The notes: generated by a model not told the origin, from the letters alone. Positions 1-8,940 are shown, counted from the first letter of the stretch. The stretch: 12,430 nucleotides of DNA from Lentisphaeria bacterium (GCA_017456805.1 JAFTIQ010000081.1:1-12430); one strand, 5' to 3'. A program made the numbers and translations.

Positions 1-640
1 TCAAACCTCTGTAACGGGCTTCGAAGGATTCAGGAAGCGCAATTTTGAGGAAAGCCGTGGTAACGTCATCGCACATTGCACCGATGATGTTGGGATACTT
101 GAGAGAGAGCTTGCTCAGGTATTCCGCATTTTCTTCATCTGTGAATTCCCCCTGAGCCCCCGGGGTACGGCAGGTGGCGTTGATCTGGCAGAGCATCCGT
201 TTGTACTTGCTGTGCATGGACATCATCTTGTCATCTGTCGGGCCATAGACATAGACGACATTTTCTGCGCCGTAGTAATCTGCGCCTTTGACGAGGGTAT
301 CATCCGCCATAGTTCCGCCCCAGAAGGGAGTCGGTCCGCCCCAAACCCAGAGATTTTCACTGGTGATCTTTGCCATTTTGGCGGGATCTGTCTTGGGAGC
401 TGTTGCAAGGATTTCCAGAAGGATCTTGTCCAGTTCTTCATTTTCGGGGTTGAGATAGCCAGCCCATTCGGTGCTGCCGTGTTTGCGGAGGGGATCTTCT
501 TCCACATAACCTTCGGGAGCGGGAGCTTCTGTTTCACCGAGAAGAACTTCGGGATGAGCCTTTTTCATTTCCTTGAATTTCGCATTCAGACGATCCAGGG
601 CGATGTTGAGTCTCTTTCTCTGTTCTGCACTGATTTTCAT
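1..640 (-). CDS. Uncharacterised protein, paralog of the protein at 4448-5419 (3' end outside window)
   Basis: An open frame of 213 codons runs from ATG at 640-638 to the left window edge without a stop, so the C-terminus is missing. The start is supported by TGAGGA at 652-647, six bases upstream. The first ~90 residues are charged and probably helical or partly disordered (proline/glutamate-rich around residues 37-50). Residues 95-193 align with residues 70-167 of the protein at 4448-5419 with a single one-residue gap and about half the positions identical by eye. Shared blocks are ENxWxWGGPTPxWGG, NVVYxYGPTD, LCQ, and LSKLSLKYPNI followed by M.DD. No signal peptide or membrane segment is visible, so it is probably cytosolic. 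I do not recognise a named family. An acidic DD pair at the end of a predicted strand, and the paralog's later strand/helix alternation, would fit a TIM-barrel-like enzyme, but that is inference. It is divergent from an AraC regulator that probably controls it. Confidence 0.85.
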   Translation of the reverse strand, partial: MKISAEQRKRLNIALDRLNAKFKEMKKAHPEVLLGETEAPAPEGYVEEDPLRKHGSTEWAGYLNPENEELDKILLEILATAPKTDPAKMAKITSENLWVWGGPTPFWGGTMADDTLVKGADYYGAENVVYVYGPTDDKMMSMHSKYKRMLCQINATCRTPGAQGEFTDEENAEYLSKLSLKYPNIIGAMCDDVTTAFLKIALPESFEARYRGL

Positions 641-670
641 CTTTTTTCCTCATTTTTTTATTTTTTGTAC

Positions 671-699
671 TTGCGAAAATGATCAATGACACTTATATT
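671..699 (+). promoter_or_regulatory. Candidate promoter for the AraC-family regulator
   Basis: TTGCGA (671-676) and TATATT (694-699) are separated by exactly 17 bases, a fair sigma70-type promoter. Transcription would begin near 706, downstream of the first in-frame ATG at 679. This argues for a regulator start at 724 or 745. It overlaps the -10 of the opposing promoter, so the two would interfere with each other. Confidence 0.45.
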
Positions 700-702
700 A
701 TA
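697..702 (-). promoter_or_regulatory. -10 element of the promoter for the minus-strand gene at 1-640
   Basis: Read on the minus strand, 702-697 is TATAAT, a perfect -10 box, 57 bases upstream of the ATG at 640. At the matching -35 position (about 725-720) only a poor match, ATTTTA, is found. A strong -10 with a poor -35 is common in activator-dependent promoters, which would suit control by the adjacent AraC-family protein. The site is seen in the sequence; the activation model is inference. Confidence 0.5.
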
Positions 703-723
703 CTCGAAATCCAACAAATTAAA

Positions 724-750
724 ATGTCAGGATCTAATTTTCTTATGTCA
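724..750. promoter_or_regulatory. Candidate AraC-type operator: direct repeats of ATGTCA 21 bp apart
   Basis: ATGTCA occurs at 724-729 and again at 745-750, a spacing of exactly 21 bp (two helical turns). That is the usual spacing of half-sites bound by AraC-family proteins. Relative to the minus-strand promoter (-10 at 702-697), the proximal copy falls on the -35 position and the distal copy just upstream, the arrangement expected of an activator touching RNA polymerase. A caveat is that both copies are also ATG-Ser codons at candidate starts of the regulator, so chance similarity is possible. Confidence 0.35.
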
Positions 751-1539
751 AATCATCCTTTTTTTATTATTTCAACCGATACCCGGGAAGCATTTGATAT
801 TTCCATGATATTATGTTGTTTTTCGGATGTGGACAACTGGATTTTTACCGATACAGTATATCCCTTCTGGATTTTTTACTGGAACCCTGAACCCGGTGCA
901 GTGATTTATTTGAACGGAAAAGAAATCCCGCTGACCGGCGATCATGTTGTACTGATTCCGCCCTATACAAAATTTTCAACAGGATGTCAACATTCCTTCC
1001 GGCAATTTTATCTTCATTTCAATACACCTCCGCCCTTTGACCGGGTTCGCCGGAAGATCTTTCTTTTCCCCGCAGGCTCTGTCAGAGATCAGGTGGAAAA
1101 GATTCAGAAATGTGCCGAAGAAGGAAGAAAAGCATTGCTGATACGGCACATGCTTTATCATTTTCTTACAGAGATTCCGGAAGAAGATTTTCTGGAACCG
1201 GAAGAACAGATCATGAGTCCGGGGATCCGGAAAGCCGTGGAATCCATCAACAGCCATCTTCAGGAACCATTGTCAAACAGCGAACTTTGCAAACGGGCAG
1301 GTCTGAGCAGAAATCACTTCTATGAACTCTTCCGTCAGGAAATGGGAATGTCCCCCGGACGCTATCTTTTGAACTTGCGGATGGAATATGCGCGCCGGAA
1401 ACTGATTTATTCCAATGAGACGATTGATGAAATTGCCATGGGGACCGGTTACGCAGACAGGTTTCATTTCTCCAAAGCGTTCAAAAAGTTTTTCGGATTC
1501 TCCCCCGGAAGTTACAGGCATCCGGCGAAAAAAGTTTGA
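745..1539 (+). CDS. AraC-family transcriptional regulator
   Basis: This is a DNA-binding regulator with the standard AraC layout. The N-terminal ~95 residues form a cupin-like sensing domain (LNGKEIPLTGDHVVLIPPYT, then a YLHF strand). After a helical linker, residues ~160-258 are the double helix-turn-helix domain: first HTH around SNSELCKRAGLSRNHFYELF, second around IDEIAMGTGYADRFHFSKAF, ending in the family signature FFGFSPGSYR. The frame is open from ATG 679, but the promoter at 671-699 would start transcription after that codon. I chose ATG 745, which has AGGA 12 bases upstream; 724 is the alternative. The cupin fold suggests a sugar effector, which fits the carbohydrate context, but the ligand is unknown. 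The likely target is the divergent gene at 1-640. No clear terminator follows. The family call is firm; the start is not. Confidence 0.9.
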   Translation: MSNHPFFIISTDTREAFDISMILCCFSDVDNWIFTDTVYPFWIFYWNPEPGAVIYLNGKEIPLTGDHVVLIPPYTKFSTGCQHSFRQFYLHFNTPPPFDRVRRKIFLFPAGSVRDQVEKIQKCAEEGRKALLIRHMLYHFLTEIPEEDFLEPEEQIMSPGIRKAVESINSHLQEPLSNSELCKRAGLSRNHFYELFRQEMGMSPGRYLLNLRMEYARRKLIYSNETIDEIAMGTGYADRFHFSKAFKKFFGFSPGSYRHPAKKV

Positions 1540-1576
1540 TATTTTTTCATTTCCGCTGAGAATATTTCTGATTCTA

Positions 1577-1585
1577 TGCTATATT
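1577..1585 (+). promoter_or_regulatory. Extended -10 promoter for the DJ-1-like/tgt unit
   Basis: TGCTATATT at 1577-1585 is an extended -10 element (TGn plus TATATT), identical to the -10 used by the regulator promoter at 4311-4339. No good -35 lies 17 bases upstream (TGAGAA at 1557-1562), which extended -10 promoters tolerate. The leader would be about 28 bases and includes AAGGAAAGGA, the ribosome-binding site. Confidence 0.5.
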
Positions 1586-1619
1586 ACTCTTATGAGAAAC
1601 AAGGAAAGGATATTGAAAT

Positions 1620-3271
<1,652 letters not shown>

Positions 3272-3277
<6 letters not shown>

Positions 3278-4279
3278 CAACGGAATGTTTTCCGTGTGAA
3301 TGATCTCGGTTTCCACATGTTTCTGAACAAGGGAACCGGGATCTTTTATTTTTTTCACGATCTGATGGTACGCCTCAGCCCCGATCTGAAACGGGTGCTG
3401 ATCCACCGAAACCGTGGGAAAAATATCACTGACTCCGGGAATGTTCCCGAATCCGCCAAGCGCGATTTTGCCCATCCAGTCGATAGAATAACTCTGCAAG
3501 CTCCGGATCATGTGATATGTATTATCATTGGAACAGGCAAGGATGGCTGAGAATTCCGGGTACTTATCCCGGATCCGCTGAAGGACCAGATTACATTCGC
3601 TCAAGGAATGTTCCATCAAAGTAAACGTTCTGCTTTTGCCATCCGTGATCCCATATTCTTCCAGAGCCCGGTACATCCCTTCCAGCCGGTGAGGATTGTT
3701 CCGGATGTGATAAAGAAAAACGATCTCCCGGTGTCCCTTTTCCAAAACAGAACGGGCAAGCTGATATCCGGCAGTAAATGAATCGCATGTCACAAATTCC
3801 GGAAAAATCAGTGGGCCGTTCTGATCTTCCACATAGATGACCGGAATTCCGGTTTCCGGCAGCAATCCATATCCATTTGCCACAATGGCATCTACTTGCA
3901 GCGACTGCAAATACTGAAGAACTGTTCCGAAAAACTCCTGATCCGGGGAAAAGACACTGACCATGGAATGATCTCTGATGGCGGCGGCCTGCAATCCATC
4001 AACGATCCGCGCATAATGGGGAGGTTTCAGACTTCCCAGGAAAGCAATGTGATACTTCGGATATTTTTCAATCTGTCTGACAAGCGTTCCCTGTTTTCCG
4101 ATCCCCCGTTTCAGGAATCCTTCTGCCACAAGAAGCGTTACGATTTTGTTCGCAGTTTTTTTATTGATACTGAACCGCTCCCCCAGTTCAAATTCTGAGG
4201 GAAAACGGCTGTTGATCGGATATTTTCCATCCTGAATCTCCTGCCGCAGAAGATCGATAATATCATTTGAAATCGCCAT
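3272..4279 (-). CDS. GntR/LacI hybrid transcriptional regulator (AraR-like layout)
   Basis: A 335-residue repressor-type regulator. Residues ~1-70 are a GntR winged helix (FPSEFELGERFSINKKTANK, then the EGFLKRGIGKQGTLV wing). Residues ~75-335 are a LacI/GalR-type periplasmic-binding-like sugar sensor (HIAFLGS, VDAIVANGYG, IPVIYVED, CDSFTAGYQLARSVLEKGH, ILACSND, TVSVDQHPFQIGAEA). The architecture matches arabinose repressor AraR, though the effector here is unknown. I chose ATG 4279, preceded by GGAG at six bases. The longer frame from 4369 is rejected because a strong promoter (4339-4311) lies inside it, so that codon would not be transcribed. It is divergent from the operon at 4448-8820 and probably represses it. 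It may also autoregulate, since the intergenic region is shared. Confidence 0.93.
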
Positions 4280-4310
4280 ATTGAACTCCGGATTTTCTTT
4301 TTCATCAGGT

Positions 4311-4339
4311 AATATAGCACACTTTTCCGGGTGGGTCAA
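4311..4339 (-). promoter_or_regulatory. Promoter of the GntR/LacI-type regulator
   Basis: On the minus strand TTGACC (4339-4334), a 17-base spacer, and TATATT (4316-4311) preceded by TGC, giving both a good -35 and an extended -10. The transcript would start near 4304, about 25 bases before ATG 4279, which fixes that start codon. Confidence 0.75.
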
Positions 4340-4363
4340 TAAACTTTCAAAAAAAAGATGGAA

Positions 4364-4374
4364 TTTCATTGAAA
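4364..4374. promoter_or_regulatory. Candidate repressor operator (palindrome TTTCATTGAAA)
   Basis: A perfect inverted repeat, TTTCA-T-TGAAA, whose right arm is the -35 box (TTGAAA, 4369-4374) of the operon promoter. A repressor bound here would block that promoter, and the site lies between two divergent promoters, the usual place for a GntR- or LacI-type operator. It is short and AT-rich, so chance cannot be excluded. Confidence 0.35.
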
Positions 4375-4397
4375 AACGATTTTACTTGTGATATAGT
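4369..4397 (+). promoter_or_regulatory. Promoter of the three-gene operon 4448-8820
   Basis: TTGAAA (4369-4374), a 17-base spacer, and TATAGT (4392-4397) preceded by TGA, a near-consensus sigma70 promoter with an extended -10. Transcription would begin near 4404, leaving a leader of about 44 bases that ends in AGGA six bases before ATG 4448. Confidence 0.7.
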
Positions 4398-4447
4398 TAA
4401 AAAGAAACAAAAAATACAGATGGGTCAGAAATACAAAAGGAACTCTT

Positions 4448-5419
4448 ATGTTTAAAGATGCGCTTCAGAAAACACAGTTGATCGGAACCACCGCGGAACA
4501 GCTGAGGATCGAACTCGACCGCAGAACCAGAGCTGGAAAACCGGATATTCCGGCAAAACGGAAAAGACTCGCCGCTTACAATAAAAAGCTGGATCAGGCG
4601 ATTGCTGAAACCTTTGCGCTCATGGATCATAAAGGTCCCGATCATTTTTCCAGAGAAAACACCTGGATCTGGGGCGGACCAACTCCCTACTGGGGCGGAT
4701 CGGATGAACCTGACTGCGCAATGAAAGGTGCTGAATTCTTCGGAATGGATAACGTCGTATATATGTACGGCCCCACCGATGAAGAAGCGATCAGAATCCA
4801 TAAAAATGCAAAAAAACTTTTGTGTCAGCTCTCCTCTATCAGCCGTTCTCCCGGTGTGGTTTGCGGAACCGATGAGGAAACAGCAGAACTCATCAGCAAA
4901 CTCTCCCTGAAATATCCGAATATCAAAGGCGGTATGATCGATGATCTGATCGGCAACTTCGGACGCAACATCTCTCTGAAGGAAGTAAAAAAAATCTCCG
5001 CTGCATTGAAAAAGCATAATCCGGATCTCAAACTCTATTCCGTGGTTTATGTCGGCGAGATGGATTCCCCGTTCCTGGAGCTTGTGGAACCCTATGTGGA
5101 CGCAATCAATCTCTGGGTCGGATACAAATATCAGCTCCCGAAACTTGACCTTGCGATTGAAAAATTCCGCCTGGCATTTCCCGGGAAAGAGATCATGCTG
5201 GGAATCTTTATCTATGATTACTTCGCCGCCGCCAATGTCAATGGAAAACAATTCCTCAAAATCCAGCTGGAACGCGCCCGGAAATATCTTGCTGACGGAA
5301 AAATCCATGATCTTGTGATTCTGGGCGACAGGGAAATCAACAAGTGTCCGGAAGAATCTGCATTTGTCAGAGACTTCCTGAAGAAAGAGTTCGAGATGAA
5401 AGGGAAAGGAAAAAAATGA
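4448..5419 (+). CDS. Uncharacterised cytosolic protein, paralog of the protein at 1-640; possible TIM-barrel enzyme
   Basis: A 323-residue protein without signal peptide or membrane segment. I do not recognise a named family. Residues 1-60 are helical and basic. Residues 70-167 carry the block shared with the protein at 1-640: ENTWIWGGPTPYWGG, NVVYMYGPTD, LLCQL, LSLKYPNIKGGMIDDL. The second half alternates predicted strands and helices (LKLYSVVYVGEMD, VDAINLWVG, EIMLGIFIYDYF, HDLVILGDREIN), with acidic or aromatic residues at strand ends, as in TIM-barrel hydrolases. Asp165, Asp166, Glu204 and Asp257 are candidate active-site residues (inference). ATG 4448 has AGGA at six bases. Its TGA overlaps the next gene's ATG by four bases (ATGA), so it is probably co-translated with the secreted DUF4838-type protein. 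Likely a glycan-processing role, judged only from context and from divergence with a sugar-type regulator. Confidence 0.88.
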   Translation: MFKDALQKTQLIGTTAEQLRIELDRRTRAGKPDIPAKRKRLAAYNKKLDQAIAETFALMDHKGPDHFSRENTWIWGGPTPYWGGSDEPDCAMKGAEFFGMDNVVYMYGPTDEEAIRIHKNAKKLLCQLSSISRSPGVVCGTDEETAELISKLSLKYPNIKGGMIDDLIGNFGRNISLKEVKKISAALKKHNPDLKLYSVVYVGEMDSPFLELVEPYVDAINLWVGYKYQLPKLDLAIEKFRLAFPGKEIMLGIFIYDYFAAANVNGKQFLKIQLERARKYLADGKIHDLVILGDREINKCPEESAFVRDFLKKEFEMKGKGKK

Positions 5420-7938
5420 AAATTTTCACATTCTGTAAACTCTGTTCCGCTGCTCTGTTTCTGTTCATAACCGGAATCGCAGCAGGGTATGATTTGAATT
5501 CACCGGAAGTGTTTCCCGTGAAATATGAAACGCCCCCGGCTCATGCACCCCTGAAAATGGTCGTCAACGGAGAATTGAACTTTGTGATCGCAGCAGATCT
5601 TCAGGCGGAAAAGCGGATGGCATCCAAATGCAGAAGTCAGAAAAGTATCGAACCTGCAATCAAAGTGCTGACAGAGGCAATCGAGAAATGCACCGGGAAA
5701 AAAGTTCAGGTCGTGGATGTCAAAAACATCCCTGCCGGAAAAAATGTGATCGTCGTCGGTGATTGTGCTCTCACAAGAGAACAGGGGATTGATGTTTTCA
5801 AGCTTCCCAATCAGGGATTTGCGGTTAAGACATTTCCCCGGGGGATCATCATTGCCGGACATGACTCTTCTTTGATCGAAGGGTACAATATGAAGCCGCT
5901 GGAACAGCTGGGTGCAAGAACCGGAACCTGGTACGGTGCATACGATTTTGTGGAACGCTTTCTGGGAGTCCGCTTCTATTTTCCCGGAGAATATGGAACA
6001 TTGACTCCGGAAATCAAAAACCTGACGATCACTCCGGTTTTCTATCAGGATGCCCCTTATTTCCAGACTCGCGGCGGGATTTATTCCATCACATCCTGTC
6101 TGGCAGCCGGACGTCCACGGAAATTCTGGGAACAATGGCTCGGACCGCTCACCCATAAGGACATGTTTTTTTATGAAAAGCTGCGTCTGGGCGGAGATCA
6201 ACCCGGTGCCGGCGGACACAATCCCCGTCCGGAGCGGATGGCACAATCCTTCCCCGATCAGTTGAAAACGATTTTTTACACCTCCCCCGGCGGAAATTTC
6301 TGGTACAACCCCAAGAGTCACGTTGGCAACTATTTCAATGTCATTGATCTTAAATTTGCAGATCTGCTGATCGATTCTCTGAAACGGTATTATGATTCCA
6401 ACGGAAAAATCAATGAAGGCGGTTATGCCTGCTGCAACCTGACCAATATCTCCTTCGGGATGTGCGACACCCTGATGCCCGATCAGGAAGTGTTCAATGA
6501 TCCTGTCGTCCGGAAACTCAATCTGATGACTCAGCAGGATATAAAGCGCGGTCCCAACGCCGGAATGGCAAATATTTATGCCCGGTTCCATCAGTATCTT
6601 GCAAACCGGATCAATCAGGAATGGCCCGGAAGAAAATTATGGATCATGGCATATTACAACGTCCGCTATGCAGGAAATGATCCCCGCTGGAAATTGCCGC
6701 CGAACACGGAAGTCCAGCTTTGTCTGGGGGATCTTCCCAACAAGGTGCGCAGTCCGCGCCACATGAGAGAAATGCTGAAAATCGCGGAAGAGTGGTATGT
6801 TGCCCTCGGGAACAGACCCATTCAGAAATTCTGGACCTACTCCAGCAACAGTCCTTTCGTGCTGGCTGTCAATGGAGAATTCGTTGGCGATATCCCCAAA
6901 AAATTCGGAAAATATCTTGGAAACAGCCACCTCTATTTCGGTCAATGCTGCGGGATCCCCGGAAATATGTGGTTCTATTATTACTCGCTTTATGCGGCTT
7001 ACCGCAGCGAATGGAACCCGAACTGGAACGCTGCGGCAGCGATCGATGCCCACTGGGAACCGTTCTATGGTAAGGAAACAGGAAAGTTCCTGCGTCAGTT
7101 CCATCAGCTCCTGCGGGATTGCTACATGAAATACGGTCTGGACGATGATAATTCCCAGATGTCCGTGATCTATCCCATTCCGGAACTTGAGAAAATGGAA
7201 AAACTCCTTGCTCAGGCTCAGGCATCTGTCAAGCCCGGAACCGTGGAGGAAAAACGGCTGAAACTCTTCATGGCTCCCTGGAAAGATGCCATTGCATCCG
7301 TCAGAAATCAGCTTTCTTATGAACGCCCTGTCTATAAGGTGTACCAGCTCCTGCGGTCACAGAAAGTCACTCTGGACGGAAAAGAAACAGAAGCATTCTG
7401 GAAGGAAATCAAACCGATGAAACTGATCGATCCCAAAGGCAGCGGGAATCCGGTCAAGTATCCGGCAGAAGTGAAACTCGCATGGGATAAAACAGGAATC
7501 TACGGTCTGATCAAAACACCTTACAAACCCACATTCAGCAACAAACAGTCGGTGTTCCAGAATGACAATTTTGAGCTGATTTTCTCTCCGGGCATGAAGC
7601 AGGAAACGGTATACCAGATCGCATTTGACCCCCTGAATCAGAAATTCTTCGGATCCCAGCGGTTCCTGCCGATCCTTCAGCCCTTTGATAAATACTGGAA
7701 AGCGCCCGGGGTGAAAATTGAATCTGTCTATACCGATACTCAGTGGACCGCTGAATTTTATATTCCCTTTACTGTGTTCGATATTGCCGCACCGCGGGCT
7801 TATCAGAGCTGGCTGTGCAACATCGTCCGGAACAAAACCGGTGCGCAAGGGGAATACAGCGGAACATCCATGACTCTCGGAAACAATCGGAATCTTTCCA
7901 TGTTCGGCATTATCAAATTTGCAGGTAAAGGAGAATAA
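5416..7938 (+). CDS. Secreted DUF4838-type protein with C-terminal CBM9-like domain
   Basis: An 840-residue exported protein. Residues 1-23 form a signal peptide (MKIFTFCK, a hydrophobic core, then IAAG). Residues ~50-210 resemble the N-terminal domain of GH20/GH67-type enzymes: VIVVGD, then GTWYGAYDFVERFLGVRFYFPGEYG, the signature that precedes DUF4838. Residues ~215-580 match the DUF4838 pattern (YARFHQYLANRINQEWPGRK, MAYYNVRY, VQLCLGDL, FYYYSLYAAYRSEWNP, HWEPFYG). Residues ~645-838 look like a CBM9-type beta-sandwich (VTLDGKETEAFWKE, VKLAWDKTGIYGLI, DNFELIFSP, TAEFYIPFTVF, NIVRNK). The reaction of DUF4838 proteins is not established; a glycosidase-like role is inferred. ATG 5416 was chosen over the upstream in-frame ATG at 5344 because it begins the signal peptide, has AGGA six bases upstream and forms ATGA with the preceding stop. 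It acts in the periplasm, outer surface or outside the cell, presumably on a polysaccharide. Confidence 0.9.
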   Translation: MKIFTFCKLCSAALFLFITGIAAGYDLNSPEVFPVKYETPPAHAPLKMVVNGELNFVIAADLQAEKRMASKCRSQKSIEPAIKVLTEAIEKCTGKKVQVVDVKNIPAGKNVIVVGDCALTREQGIDVFKLPNQGFAVKTFPRGIIIAGHDSSLIEGYNMKPLEQLGARTGTWYGAYDFVERFLGVRFYFPGEYGTLTPEIKNLTITPVFYQDAPYFQTRGGIYSITSCLAAGRPRKFWEQWLGPLTHKDMFFYEKLRLGGDQPGAGGHNPRPERMAQSFPDQLKTIFYTSPGGNFWYNPKSHVGNYFNVIDLKFADLLIDSLKRYYDSNGKINEGGYACCNLTNISFGMCDTLMPDQEVFNDPVVRKLNLMTQQDIKRGPNAGMANIYARFHQYLANRINQEWPGRKLWIMAYYNVRYAGNDPRWKLPPNTEVQLCLGDLPNKVRSPRHMREMLKIAEEWYVALGNRPIQKFWTYSSNSPFVLAVNGEFVGDIPKKFGKYLGNSHLYFGQCCGIPGNMWFYYYSLYAAYRSEWNPNWNAAAAIDAHWEPFYGKETGKFLRQFHQLLRDCYMKYGLDDDNSQMSVIYPIPELEKMEKLLAQAQASVKPGTVEEKRLKLFMAPWKDAIASVRNQLSYERPVYKVYQLLRSQKVTLDGKETEAFWKEIKPMKLIDPKGSGNPVKYPAEVKLAWDKTGIYGLIKTPYKPTFSNKQSVFQNDNFELIFSPGMKQETVYQIAFDPLNQKFFGSQRFLPILQPFDKYWKAPGVKIESVYTDTQWTAEFYIPFTVFDIAAPRAYQSWLCNIVRNKTGAQGEYSGTSMTLGNNRNLSMFGIIKFAGKGE

Positions 7939-7941
7939 AAT

Positions 7942-8820
7942 ATGAAAAAATTATTATTGCTGTCAGCCGTTCTTGCAGGAAGTATTCTTTCTGCCGCAGA
8001 GCCCGTGCAAGCCATTCAGAAAAAAGCCCAGGTTTACAGACCGGAACGCTACTCCCTGCGGGAGGAAGTCACTATTTCCAATAAGCATAACAGATACCCG
8101 CTGGTATTCACGCTCTCCAAACCTGTCGGAGAGAAATCCCAACAGTTCGCCATGAATCTCGGTGGAAAAACCAACCAGAATTTCGTGGGCGGATTCTTCT
8201 CTCTGACCGTTAACGGAATCAAGATGCAGGAACTGGATTTTGAAAAAGAAAAACTTTCTCTCTGGAAGGAAGGCGACTGTTCCGGAATGGATCTGAAACT
8301 CAATTTCGACGGTACAAAATTCACCCTGCGTCTCTTCATGCGCCCGGATTCTCCCGTACTCTGGGGACGGCTGATCTACGATAAGGAAAGCGTGGAACCT
8401 CTGACAAAAGCAGTTGTCGAATTTCAGGCTCTGCCGTCACTCTTGAAAATCATCAATAAAAAAGTGATCTTCAACGGTTCTTATAACAGGGAGCTGATCA
8501 CTCCTGCCAAAACCTATACCCACAACAGCAAATGGGTTAAATTGACCCCGCAGGACACCTCTTTTATCTTTCAGGATAAGGAACTGGATGGTTCTTCAGA
8601 GAAGAAAGGTGCAGGCCCCTGCTGGCTGTTTGTAGATCAGTCAGGTGTCGCATCCGGAGAGGCATTGGTCCGGAGCTCCTGGAAAATCTATTTGAAATTC
8701 AATCTGAAAAAAGATTTTCAGGAAATGCGTTTCGGGATCTGGCAGCCTGCGGCAAGGATCTCCAACAGTGCATTGGCGGAACGTCTGAAAACCGACTCTG
8801 CCGCCTTCACATTCAAATAA
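7942..8820 (+). CDS. Secreted protein of unknown function, probable beta-sandwich
   Basis: A 292-residue protein beginning three bases after the preceding stop, with GGAG eight bases upstream of ATG 7942 inside the end of the previous gene. It has a clear signal peptide (MKKLLLLSAVLAGSILSAA, probable cleavage before Glu20). The mature part is rich in short alternating strands (YPLVFTLS, FFSLTVNGIKM, LKLNFDGTKFTLRLFM, AVVEFQAL, WKIYLKFNL, MRFGIWQPA), which suggests an all-beta fold. There are two cysteines, Cys113 and Cys227, which could form a disulfide. No catalytic motif or named family is recognised. As last gene of the operon, it may bind the same glycan as the DUF4838-type protein or assist it; that is inference from position only. 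A strong terminator follows 21 bases later. Confidence 0.85.
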   Translation: MKKLLLLSAVLAGSILSAAEPVQAIQKKAQVYRPERYSLREEVTISNKHNRYPLVFTLSKPVGEKSQQFAMNLGGKTNQNFVGGFFSLTVNGIKMQELDFEKEKLSLWKEGDCSGMDLKLNFDGTKFTLRLFMRPDSPVLWGRLIYDKESVEPLTKAVVEFQALPSLLKIINKKVIFNGSYNRELITPAKTYTHNSKWVKLTPQDTSFIFQDKELDGSSEKKGAGPCWLFVDQSGVASGEALVRSSWKIYLKFNLKKDFQEMRFGIWQPAARISNSALAERLKTDSAAFTFK

Positions 8821-8840
8821 TCTTCCGATTGATTGTCGGG

Positions 8841-8879
8841 GCTGTTGAGAGCTGAAAAGGCTCTCAGCAGCTTTTTTTT
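8841..8879 (+). terminator. Intrinsic terminator of the operon 4448-8820
   Basis: A 12-bp stem (GCTGTTGAGAGC / GCTCTCAGCAGC, one G-U pair) with a seven-base loop is followed directly by eight T (8872-8879). It lies 21 bases after the stop of the last operon gene. Confidence 0.93.
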
Positions 8880-8891
8880 GTGAATCAGGCT

Positions 8892-8929
8892 AAAAAAAGG
8901 GACTGCTTTCAGTAAAAAAGCAGTCCCTT
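8892..8929 (-). terminator. Intrinsic terminator of the NifU-like/GGGtGRT operon
   Basis: A perfect 13-bp stem (8897-8909 with 8917-8929; core GGGACTGCTTT) and a seven-base loop. Read on the minus strand it is followed by a run of T (complement of 8898-8892). It sits back to back with the plus-strand terminator at 8841-8879, insulating the convergent operons. Confidence 0.92.
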
Positions 8930-8940
8930 AAAATATTTGG

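Noticed and set aside
212..682. A 156-codon plus-strand frame overlapping the left-edge gene
   Set aside because: The opposite frame shares a long conserved block with the protein at 4448-5419, so the plus-strand frame is a shadow.
4280..4369. A 30-residue N-terminal extension of the GntR/LacI regulator from ATG 4369
   Set aside because: A strong promoter (4339-4311) lies within it, ATG 4279 has an ideal GGAG site, and the GntR domain normally begins at that point.
4397..5308. A 303-codon minus-strand frame opposite the gene at 4448-5419
   Set aside because: The plus-strand product is conserved with its paralog, has a promoter and ribosome-binding site; the antisense frame is rich in Phe and Ile with no motif.
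5344..5415. A 24-residue extension of the DUF4838-type protein
   Set aside because: It lies inside the preceding gene and would bury the signal peptide; ATG 5416 has AGGA and the ATGA overlap.
5500..6591. A 363-codon minus-strand frame inside the DUF4838-type gene
   Set aside because: It lies opposite a gene with a signal peptide and recognisable domains and has no start signals or family resemblance.
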